A stretch of DNA of 64,000 bases from an uncultured Collinsella sp. (GTDB lineage Bacteria > Actinomycetota > Coriobacteriia > Coriobacteriales > Coriobacteriaceae): the NCBI GenBank assembly GCA_958415625.1, contig CATYZI010000009.1, positions 1 to 64,000 on the forward strand, written 5' to 3'. The notes under the pieces are model-generated. The model searched no databases. It was not told the DNA's origin and saw only the letters and a list, made by a program, of their open reading frames with translations. The position numbers and the translations under genes are program-made. Below are positions 7,378-14,423 of this stretch, piece by piece. Within the stretch, counting starts at the first letter, position 1, and each line of letters begins with the position of its first letter.

Positions 7378-9159
7378 ATGCTGCTTACGCAAACGACAAC
7401 GCCCGAGGACGTCAAGGCTCTCGATCGCGCCGAGCTTCCGCTGCTCTGCGGCGAGATCCGCCACGCCATCCTCGAAAGCTCCGCCGCCGTCGGCGGGCAC
7501 GTTGCCCCCAACCTGGGCGTCGTTGAGCTTACGGTTGCGCTCCATCGCGTGTTTAACTCCCCCACCGACAAAATTGTCTTTGACGTGTCGCACCAGACCT
7601 ATGCCCACAAGGCGCTGACTGGGCGCGCGTACACTTATATCGACCCGGCACGCTACGGCGAGGCCTCTGGCTTTGCCAATCCCGACGAGTCCGAACACGA
7701 CCTGTTCGCCATGGGCCACACCTCCACATCGGTGAGCCTGGGCTGCGGCTTGGCACACGCCCGCGATCTGGCGGGCGACAGCTACAACGTCATTACCATC
7801 ATTGGCGACGGTTCGCTTTCGGGCGGTCTGGCGTTTGAGGGCTTTAACAATGCCGCCGAGCTCGACAGCAACCTGATCATCATCGTCAATGACAACGACC
7901 AGTCCATCGCCGAAAACCACGGTGGCCTGTATCGCAATCTGGCCGAGCTGCGCGCCAGCAACGGCACCTGCGAGCGCAACGTTTTCCGCGCGATGGGGCT
8001 CGACTACCGCTATCTGGACGCCGGTAACGATGTGTTGGCCCTGGTCGACGCGCTGCAGGAACTGCGCAATATCGATCATCCCATCGTGCTGCACGTCTCC
8101 ACCGCCAAGGGCAAGGGCTTTGAGCCGGCCCAGAGCGACCCCGAGCGCTGGCACCACGTGGGTCCGTTTGACATGGCGACTGGGCGCAAGCTCTGCCCGG
8201 GCCATCCGAGCGAGCCTGCGCCGCGCACCTATGCCGACATTACGGGCGAGGCGCTCAGCGCCGCCATCGAGCACGATCCGCAGGTCGTGGGCATCACGGC
8301 CGCCACGCCCTACATCATGGGCTTTACACCCGAGCTTCGCGCTGCCGCCGGCAAACAGTTCGTCGATGTGGGCATTGCCGAGGAGCACGCCGTGACCTTT
8401 GCCACCGCGCTTGCGCGCTCGGGCGCCAAGCCGGTCTTTGGCGTGTACGGTACGTTCTTGCAGCGTGCCTATGACGAGCTGTGGCACGACCTGTGCCTCA
8501 ACGATGCCCCGGCGACGATCCTTGTATTTGGCGCATCAATCTTTGGCACTACGTCCGAGACGCACCTTTCGTTCTTTGATATTTCCATGCTGGGCGGTCT
8601 TCCCAACATGCACTACCTGGCGCCGGCCTGCATGGAGGAATATCTGTCCATGCTAAGCTGGTCGCTCGACCACCGCGAGCATCCCGTGGCGATTCGTGTG
8701 CCTGGTATTGGCCTGGTAAGCCGTCCCGATCTGGCGCCCGCCGAAGACGCCGACTACAGCGCCGTTCGCTACAACGTGCTGAGCCAGGGTCGCGACGTTG
8801 CTGTGCTCGCGCTTGGCGACTTCTTTGAGCTGGGCGAGCGCGTGGCAAATCGCTTGGCTGCCGAGTACGGCATCGAGGCCACGCTCGTCAACCCGCGCTT
8901 TGCAACCGAGCTCGACCGCGAGTTCCTCGACAGCCTTGCCGCCGAACATCGCGTTGTCGTCACTCTCGAGGACGGCATCTTGGACGGCGGCTGGGGCGAG
9001 CGTGTCGCGTGCTACTTGGCCTGCACGCCCGTGCGCACGCGCACCTTCGGCATCGCCAAGGGCTTCCCCGACCGTTACGACCCCAACGAGCTGCTCGCTC
9101 AGAACGGCATGACGGTCGAGAACATGGCTGCCGAAGCCGTAAGGCTACTCAACGAGTAA
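7378..9159 (+). CDS. dxs: 1-deoxy-D-xylulose-5-phosphate synthase family protein
   Basis: A thiamine-diphosphate enzyme of the transketolase superfamily, 593 aa, slightly shorter than classical DXS (about 620). In order: GGHVAPNLGVVELTVALH; GHTSTSVSLGCGLA (GHSSTS in most DXS); the thiamine motif GDGSLSGGLAFEGFNNA...NDND; then the second half with GIAEEHAVTFATALA, where the catalytic Glu sits (usually EQHAVT). DXS condenses pyruvate and glyceraldehyde 3-phosphate into DXP for isoprenoids, thiamine and pyridoxal. The changed residues leave room for a paralogue acting on another aldehyde. It is monocistronic, with a strong terminator after it. Confidence 0.8.
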   Translation: MLLTQTTTPEDVKALDRAELPLLCGEIRHAILESSAAVGGHVAPNLGVVELTVALHRVFNSPTDKIVFDVSHQTYAHKALTGRAYTYIDPARYGEASGFANPDESEHDLFAMGHTSTSVSLGCGLAHARDLAGDSYNVITIIGDGSLSGGLAFEGFNNAAELDSNLIIIVNDNDQSIAENHGGLYRNLAELRASNGTCERNVFRAMGLDYRYLDAGNDVLALVDALQELRNIDHPIVLHVSTAKGKGFEPAQSDPERWHHVGPFDMATGRKLCPGHPSEPAPRTYADITGEALSAAIEHDPQVVGITAATPYIMGFTPELRAAAGKQFVDVGIAEEHAVTFATALARSGAKPVFGVYGTFLQRAYDELWHDLCLNDAPATILVFGASIFGTTSETHLSFFDISMLGGLPNMHYLAPACMEEYLSMLSWSLDHREHPVAIRVPGIGLVSRPDLAPAEDADYSAVRYNVLSQGRDVAVLALGDFFELGERVANRLAAEYGIEATLVNPRFATELDREFLDSLAAEHRVVVTLEDGILDGGWGERVACYLACTPVRTRTFGIAKGFPDRYDPNELLAQNGMTVENMAAEAVRLLNE

Positions 9160-9202
9160 AAAACCTCCGCAAGGGAAGCACCCCTGCGGAGGTTTTTATT
9201 TT
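9160..9202 (+). terminator. Intrinsic terminator after the DXS gene
   Basis: Stem AACCTCCGCA/TGCGGAGGTT is followed by TTTATTTT and begins at the stop codon. This is a typical rho-independent terminator. Confidence 0.9.
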
Positions 9203-9215
9203 CGCGACGCGATTA

Positions 9216-9433
9216 TCTCAATCTGTAACATCTATGGCCCGAATTCTCGTCTACCTGTTACAGATTGAGACAAACCGTCTTTGCCCCTGACCTTTGTCTC
9301 AATCTGTAACAGAAAGGGAGCTTTTGTCCGCCTAACTGTTACAGATCGAGACATTCGAATCCCCCTAAGGAGATGATCTCGATCTGTAACAGTTACTCGG
9401 CAAAAATGGCTGCAGATGTTACAGATCGAGACA
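9216..9433. repeat. Six-copy 17-bp repeat array, alternating orientation
   Basis: Copies of TGTTACAGATYGAGACA lie at 9216-9230(-), 9256-9272(+), 9295-9311(-), 9337-9353(+), 9377-9391(-) and 9417-9433(+). Orientation alternates strictly and centres are 38-42 bp apart. The 22-25 nt spacers are unrelated to each other. Copies 1-3 carry AATCTG or its complement, copies 4-6 GATCTG. Successive pairs could form three hairpins in RNA. The array fills the gap between a terminator and a promoter. Confidence 0.9.
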
Positions 9434-9473
9434 AAACAGCAAGGCATGCCGCTGCATCGGCCAGAACCACCAC

Positions 9474-9502
9474 AAAGGTGCCTGTCCCTTTTTGGTAGGT
9501 TG
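9474..9502. repeat. Partial copy of the TGCCAAAA...TTTTTGGCAGG hairpin family
   Basis: The segment reads ...GCCTGTCCCTTTTTGGTAGGTT, the right half of the element found complete at 30502, 32711, 38797, 42366 and 43503. The left arm is missing. Confidence 0.6.
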
Positions 9503-9542
9503 AATAACCCATAAGGTAAGTATGTTTCTGAGTTATTTCGTG

Positions 9543-9572
9543 TTGACCCATTTGAGCGGGATGGGGTATAAC
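9543..9572 (+). promoter_or_regulatory. Probable sigma-70-type promoter for the amino-acid ABC operon
   Basis: TTGACC (9543-9548) and TATAAC (9567-9572) are 18 bp apart, 43 bp before the start codon of the substrate-binding protein. Confidence 0.6.
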
Positions 9573-9615
9573 TCTACTCAACCGCTAGGGATTTTATTGA
9601 GAAAGGTGTTCTACC

Positions 9616-10611
9616 ATGAGCAAGAACCTCTCCCAGCAGGTCGTTCTCGACCGCCGCGGCTTCGTTGCCGCCACCTTCGCAACCGTCGCCGGCCTTGGTC
9701 TTGCCGGCTGCTCTGACACCAGCGCCGAGACCGACAAGGGTTCCGCCACCGGCTCCTCCAAGAGCTCCGAAGATACCGAGGCTTCCACCACGCTCGACGC
9801 CAAGGCATTCGACAAGCTCGTCGACAACGGCCCCAAGGCCGATGACGACGCCATCGCTGCCAGCACCTGGGCGACGGCCGTCAAGGACGCCGGCATCTTT
9901 AAGATCGGTGGCGTTCAGACCTCCACGCTCTTCTCCCTCCTCAACGAGAAAGACGGTCAGACCCGCGGCTTCGACGCCGGTATCGCACAGCTTCTGTCCA
10001 ACTACATTCTGGGCGAGAACAAGGTCGAGATCACCCAGGTGACCTCGGACACGCGCGAGTCCGTCCTGCAGAACGGCCAGGTCGACGCCGTCTTTGCCAC
10101 CTACACCATCACTGACGAGCGCAAGAAGCTCGTCTCCTTCGCCGGCCCCTACTACTACACCCAGCAGGCCATCCTGGTGCTCGCCGACAACGACGACATC
10201 AAGAGCGTCGACGACCTGGCCGACAAGAACGTCGCCGTCCAGTCCGGCTCCAACGGCCCCGCCATCCTGGAGGAGTTCGCCCCCAAGGCTAGCCAGCAGG
10301 AGTTCAAGACCGACGAGGAGGCCCGCCAGGCACTCCAGCAGGGCCGCGTTGACGCCTACGTCATCGATAACAACATGCAGCAGAGCGCCCTGGTCCGCGA
10401 GCCCGGTAAGTACAAGATCGCCGGCAAGCCCTTCGGCAGCAAGGAGCCCTATGGTATCGGCCTGCCGCTCGATTCCGACGGCGTCGCCTTTGTCAACGAC
10501 TTCCTTAAGAAGATCGAGGACGACGGCACCTGGACCGAGCTGTGGCAGATCTGCATCGGTGACCGTACGGGCGACACCAATGTTCCCGAGCTGCCCGAGA
10601 TCGGCGCCTAG
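9616..10611 (+). CDS. Amino-acid ABC transporter substrate-binding lipoprotein
   Basis: A 331-residue extracytoplasmic binding protein. The N-terminus holds twin arginines (DRRGF, residues 12-16), a hydrophobic stretch and a lipobox LAGC with Cys32, so it is probably exported and lipid-anchored. A Ser/Thr/Glu-rich linker follows to about residue 75. The rest is a SBP family 3 fold (GFDAGIAQLL; AVFATYTITDERKKLVSFAGPYYYTQQAILV; YGIGLPLDSDGVAFVNDF), used for polar amino acids. The next three genes encode two permeases and the ATPase. Glutamate, glutamine or a related solute is likely, but the ligand cannot be fixed. GAAAGGTG precedes the start. Confidence 0.92.
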   Translation: MSKNLSQQVVLDRRGFVAATFATVAGLGLAGCSDTSAETDKGSATGSSKSSEDTEASTTLDAKAFDKLVDNGPKADDDAIAASTWATAVKDAGIFKIGGVQTSTLFSLLNEKDGQTRGFDAGIAQLLSNYILGENKVEITQVTSDTRESVLQNGQVDAVFATYTITDERKKLVSFAGPYYYTQQAILVLADNDDIKSVDDLADKNVAVQSGSNGPAILEEFAPKASQQEFKTDEEARQALQQGRVDAYVIDNNMQQSALVREPGKYKIAGKPFGSKEPYGIGLPLDSDGVAFVNDFLKKIEDDGTWTELWQICIGDRTGDTNVPELPEIGA

Positions 10612-10699
10612 GCAGCGAGCCTGGTAACGACCGCAACGAAACCATACGGAAACGCATGATGCGCTTTATTGCGGTAAACTGTTTCCTCACTGAGTTGTC

Positions 10700-10729
10700 G
10701 GGGCTTCCGTACACACGGGAGCCCCTTTC
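10700..10729 (+). terminator. Hairpin between binding protein and permease genes
   Basis: GGGGCTTCCGT pairs with ACGGGAGCCCC (one mismatch) and is followed by TTTCC. Its place in the 138-bp gap fits partial termination, giving more binding protein than membrane components. Confidence 0.65.
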
Positions 10730-10749
10730 CTTACCGGCGGGAGGTCCGC

Positions 10750-11409
10750 ATGAGTCTCTCCGAGCTCTGGTCGCTCTATGGCCAGAACTATATCGACGCG
10801 CTGCTAGCAACCTGGGGCATGACGCTTGAGTCGTTTGTCATCGCCATGGTGCTGGCCGTAGCCGTCACCGTGATGCGCGTGTCGCCGCTCAAGCCGCTGC
10901 GCGTCTTTGGCGACCTGTATGTTCAGGTCTTCCGTAACATCCCCGGCATCGCGCTGCTCATCATCGTCGTCTATGCGCTGCCGCCGCTTAAGGTCGTTCT
11001 GCCCTACCGCACCTGCGTTATCGTCGCCACGGTCCTTTTGGGCTCGGCCTTTGGCTCCGAGAACTTTATGAGCGGCATCAACACCGTCGGCGTCGGCCAG
11101 GTGGAAGCCGCCCGCTCGCTCGGCATGAGCTTCAGCCGCATCCTCGCCAAGATCGTGATTCCGCAGGCACTGCGCTCGAGCGTGCTGCCCATGACCAACC
11201 TCTTTATCGCCGTCATGCTCACCACCGCGCTCGGTAGCCAGGTGCCGCTTAAACCGCAGGAGCTCACCGGCGTGGTGAGCTATATCAACACGCGCTCGCT
11301 TGGCGGCGTCGCCGCGTTCTTTATCTCGGCGCTCGGCTACCTGGGCACGGCCTTTGTGGTGAGCCACATTGGCAACTACATCGATAAGAAGGTGAGGATC
11401 CTCCGATGA
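10750..11409 (+). CDS. Amino-acid ABC transporter permease (first)
   Basis: A 219-residue inner-membrane permease of the His/Glu/Gln/Arg opine type with about five spans. The coupling-helix (EAA) motif reads GQVEAARSLGMSFSRILAKIVIPQALR, where the ATPase docks. It starts MSLSELWSLYGQNYIDALLATWGMTLES after a GGGAGG site. Its end overlaps the next permease by 4 bp (ATGA), so the pair is translationally coupled. It should form a heterodimer with that permease in the importer. Confidence 0.93.
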   Translation: MSLSELWSLYGQNYIDALLATWGMTLESFVIAMVLAVAVTVMRVSPLKPLRVFGDLYVQVFRNIPGIALLIIVVYALPPLKVVLPYRTCVIVATVLLGSAFGSENFMSGINTVGVGQVEAARSLGMSFSRILAKIVIPQALRSSVLPMTNLFIAVMLTTALGSQVPLKPQELTGVVSYINTRSLGGVAAFFISALGYLGTAFVVSHIGNYIDKKVRILR

Positions 11410-12239
11410 GCAAGCATTCCTCTCCCGCGCTCACCATGCGCGATGCGCTCTACGAGGCTCCCGGCCCCAAGATGCGCGCCAAGATTCGCATCGGCACCGC
11501 CATCTCGCTTGTTGCCGTGGCCGCGCTCGTCATCCTCGTACTGCAGCGCTTTTATGTGACCGGTCAGCTTTCGGTCCACTATTGGTACTTCTTTACGCAC
11601 CTCACCACCTGGAAGTTCCTGCTTGCCGGCTTTGAGGGCACCGTTAAAGTCGCACTCACCGCCGGCGCCATCGCGCTGGTGCTGGGCCTGGCCCTTATGC
11701 TCGGCCGCACCAGCGACATCAAGCCGCTGCAGCTGGTCTGCCGCGTGCTCACCGATTTCTTCCGTGGCGTGCCGAGCCTGCTGTTCATCTACTTCTTCTT
11801 TTTGGTGCTGCCCCAGTACAAGATCGCGCTGCCGTCGTTTTGGATGCTCACGCTTCCCGTCGCGCTCGCCGCAGCCGGCGTACTGGCCGAGATCTTCCGC
11901 GCCGGCGTCAACGCCGTGCCGCGCGGCCAGGTCGAGGCCGCCCAGGCGCTCGGCCTCTCCAAAGCTAAAATCACCTTTAAAATCGTGTTGCCGCAGGCTA
12001 TTCGATTTATCATTCCGTCGTTGATTTCGCAGCTTGTGGTTGTGGTCAAGGACACCACCATCGCCTATGTGGTGAGCTACCCCGACCTCATGCAAAACGC
12101 CCGCGTGCTCATTACCAACTACGACGCCCTCGTGTCGGTCTACCTGGTTATCGCGGTCATCTACATCCTCATCAACGTCGCGATCAACAAGGCCGCTGTC
12201 TATGTTTCGCACAAGACCGGCGCGACGATCATCCGCTAA
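11406..12239 (+). CDS. Amino-acid ABC transporter permease (second)
   Basis: A 277-residue permease, longer at the N-terminus than its partner by about 60 residues, including an extra span near residues 35-55. The EAA motif is GQVEAAQALGLSKAKITFKIVLPQAIR. About six hydrophobic segments are visible. It overlaps the upstream permease gene by 4 bp and is followed 36 bp later by the ATPase gene. With its neighbour it forms the transmembrane pore of a polar amino-acid importer. Confidence 0.93.
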   Translation: MSKHSSPALTMRDALYEAPGPKMRAKIRIGTAISLVAVAALVILVLQRFYVTGQLSVHYWYFFTHLTTWKFLLAGFEGTVKVALTAGAIALVLGLALMLGRTSDIKPLQLVCRVLTDFFRGVPSLLFIYFFFLVLPQYKIALPSFWMLTLPVALAAAGVLAEIFRAGVNAVPRGQVEAAQALGLSKAKITFKIVLPQAIRFIIPSLISQLVVVVKDTTIAYVVSYPDLMQNARVLITNYDALVSVYLVIAVIYILINVAINKAAVYVSHKTGATIIR

Positions 12240-12275
12240 CGCTTTACCATTTCGAGTCATAAGGAGCCGAGCACC

Positions 12276-13040
12276 ATGGCACAGAGCACCTCTTCCACCG
12301 GCAATCAGCCGCTGATCGAGCTCAGACACGTCGATAAGCACTATGGCGATCTACACGTCCTCAACGACATCAATCTCTCGGTCGACCGCGGCGAGGTCGT
12401 CGTTGTGATCGGCCCCTCGGGCTCGGGCAAGTCGACCATGTGCCGCACCATCAACCGCTTGGAGACCATCGACTCGGGCGAGATCCTCATCGAGGGCGAG
12501 CCCCTGCCGCAGGAAGGCAAGGATCTTGCCCGCATGCGTGCCGAGCTGGGCATGGTGTTTCAGCAGTTCAACCTGTTCGCACATATGACCGTACTGCAGA
12601 ACGTCATGCTGGGACCGGTCGATGTGTTGGGCGTGTCCAAGGAGGAGGCTCGTGAGCGCGCCATGGACCTGCTGAGTCGCGTAGGCGTGGCAGAGCAGGC
12701 CGACAAGGTGCCCGCACAGCTTTCGGGCGGCCAACAGCAGCGCGTGGCCATCGCCCGCTCGCTTGCCATGCAGCCCAAGGCCATGCTCTTTGACGAGCCC
12801 ACGAGTGCGCTGGACCCCGAGATGATCAATGAGGTGCTCGAGGTCATGGTCCGTCTGGCGCAGCAGGGCATGACGATGATCGTCATTACGCACGAGATGA
12901 ACTTCGCCCGTCGCGTGGCCGACCGCGTCGTGTTTATGGCCGACGGCCAGATCGTGGAAACCGGCACGCCCGACGAGTTCTTCGACCACCCCCAGACCAA
13001 GCGCGCCCAAGACTTCCTCAACTCCATCAAGGGCCACTAG
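12276..13040 (+). CDS. Amino-acid ABC transporter ATP-binding protein
   Basis: A 254-residue GlnQ/HisP-type ATPase. The Walker A is GPSGSGKST (residues 46-54), the Q-loop lies in MVFQQFNLF, the signature is LSGGQQQR, the Walker B is AMLFDEPTSALD and the H-loop is VITHEM. It hydrolyses ATP to drive the two permeases upstream. AAGGAG precedes the start. It is the last gene of the four-gene transporter unit. Confidence 0.95.
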   Translation: MAQSTSSTGNQPLIELRHVDKHYGDLHVLNDINLSVDRGEVVVVIGPSGSGKSTMCRTINRLETIDSGEILIEGEPLPQEGKDLARMRAELGMVFQQFNLFAHMTVLQNVMLGPVDVLGVSKEEARERAMDLLSRVGVAEQADKVPAQLSGGQQQRVAIARSLAMQPKAMLFDEPTSALDPEMINEVLEVMVRLAQQGMTMIVITHEMNFARRVADRVVFMADGQIVETGTPDEFFDHPQTKRAQDFLNSIKGH

Positions 13041-13127
13041 CCCAATTGCCACGCGGGCAAATTCATCACCAGCGTTTGTCCCACGTCACCCCTGTGCCAT
13101 GTCCACCCGGATTCGAAAGCCACACCC

Positions 13128-13937
13128 ATGATCGGAACCCGCACCTCATCGTCCTACACTCCGCACGTCGACGTCAATCCCGCCGACCGCCCGCTCATCC
13201 TGGTAGCACCACGCTGGGAAGAAGCGAAACCCTATTTGAGCGAGACGCTCTCCCCCAACGAGGAGATTGCGAGCGTCTTTGTCGATGCCATCCTTGCCGC
13301 CGGCGGCCTGCCGCTGCAGATGTCCATTACCGAAGACGTCGATGTCATCCGTCATTACGTGGAAATCGCTGACGGTATCGCCATTCCCGGCGGCCCGGAC
13401 GTCAACCCCAAACGCTGGGGCGACGAGCGTCCTTACGACCCCACGCTGTGCTGCGAAATTCGCGACCGCTTTGAGTTTAAGCTGGTTAACGAGGTGCTTC
13501 GCGCCAAGAAGCCGCTCTTTACCACCTGCCGCGGCACGCAGTTGCTCAATGTCGCTACTGGCGGCACCCTGTGCATGGACGTGCCGAGCCTGGGTGCGCG
13601 CGAGGGCCGCACGCAGTGGCGCCACACCCACGTGCTCAACGACCCTGTGCACCCTGTCGAGGTCATGCCGGGCTCGCTGCTGGAGCGCGCGGTTGGCGGG
13701 CACAGGCTGATCCAGACCAACTCGGCACATCACTGCTGCGTCGATCGTCTGGGCAAAAGCACGCGCTTGGTCGCCAAGGCAACCGACGGCGTTCCCGAGT
13801 GCATCGAAGTCGAAGGCCAGCCTTTCTGCCTGGGCGTGCAATGGCACCCTGAGTACACGTGGAAGACGCTCGAGACCGACTTTAACCTGTGGAAGTCGTT
13901 TGTCGAGGCAGCGACCAAGGTAAAGCAGGCCCGCTAG
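13128..13937 (+). CDS. Gamma-glutamyl-gamma-aminobutyrate hydrolase family protein (C26)
   Basis: A 269-residue class I glutamine-amidotransferase-like hydrolase of peptidase family C26 (PuuD type). The nucleophile Cys lies in TTCRGTQLLNVATGG, and the His/Glu partners in CLGVQWHPEYTW. The glycine-rich loop IAIPGGPDVNPKRWGDE is typical. Relatives cleave gamma-glutamyl amides, releasing glutamate. It follows the amino-acid importer by 87 bp on the same strand and may act on the imported compound or its product; this is inference. The ribosome site before 13128 is weak, so the first 15-20 residues are uncertain. Confidence 0.88.
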   Translation: MIGTRTSSSYTPHVDVNPADRPLILVAPRWEEAKPYLSETLSPNEEIASVFVDAILAAGGLPLQMSITEDVDVIRHYVEIADGIAIPGGPDVNPKRWGDERPYDPTLCCEIRDRFEFKLVNEVLRAKKPLFTTCRGTQLLNVATGGTLCMDVPSLGAREGRTQWRHTHVLNDPVHPVEVMPGSLLERAVGGHRLIQTNSAHHCCVDRLGKSTRLVAKATDGVPECIEVEGQPFCLGVQWHPEYTWKTLETDFNLWKSFVEAATKVKQAR

Positions 13938-13958
13938 TTCGCGAACCGCACAACAGAC

Positions 13959-14001
13959 AAGGGCGCCCCGCCGGCCACATGGTCCGGCGGGGCGCCCTTT
14001 T
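13959..14001. terminator. Bidirectional terminator
   Basis: AAGGGCGCCCCGCCGG and CCGGCGGGGCGCCCTT form a perfect 16-bp stem with a TTTT end. It lies between the convergent C26 hydrolase and HPt genes and serves both strands. Confidence 0.9.
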
Positions 14002-14042
14002 GCCTATACGCGGCTGACACGCAGCCCAAGGCTCACAGCCTC

Positions 14043-14399
14043 TTACTCGGCCGCTTCGCGCAGGGCCGACATCGTAGCCGCATATTGCTGCTGCAACGCA
14101 TGCATCCCCTCGCGGGCGCCGTCAACAGCATCGGCGCCGCGCAGCGCTTCGGTCACCACAACCGCCGGCTCGTACAGATTATCGAATCCCAGGTTCTGGC
14201 TCACGCCCTTGAGCGTGTGCGCTGCCATAAACGCACCTTCGGCGTCTCCTGCCGCCATGGCGGCCTCCAGTTTGTCCATGCTCTCGTCATCCAAAAACTT
14301 GAGGGCAAAGCGGGCAAGCATTTCCCCGCCCATCAGCCGAGCGCACGCGTCATCATAATTAGCGCCGATCTTCTCATACGCCTCACGCATGGAAATCAT
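14043..14399 (-). CDS. Histidine phosphotransfer (HPt) domain protein
   Basis: A 118-residue stand-alone HPt protein. The helix FMAAHTLKGVSQNLGF carries the phosphorylatable His61 with the usual HxLKG context. HPt domains relay phosphate between receiver domains. It starts 24 bp after the stop of the receiver/HD-GYP gene on the same strand and has an AAAGGAG site. A phosphate exchange with that receiver is the obvious hypothesis. No hybrid histidine kinase is visible nearby. Confidence 0.87.
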   Translation of the reverse strand: MISMREAYEKIGANYDDACARLMGGEMLARFALKFLDDESMDKLEAAMAAGDAEGAFMAAHTLKGVSQNLGFDNLYEPAVVVTEALRGADAVDGAREGMHALQQQYAATMSALREAAE

Positions 14400-14423
14400 G
14401 GATTAAAAACTCCTTTGTTCAAA

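Noticed and set aside
9216..9433. CRISPR array
   Set aside because: Repeats are only 17 bp and alternate in orientation; CRISPR repeats are co-oriented and longer, and no cas gene is near.
9232..9447. 71-codon minus-strand frame across the repeat array
   Set aside because: Its residues simply translate the repeats (QSVT/RSVT strings); there is no ribosome site.
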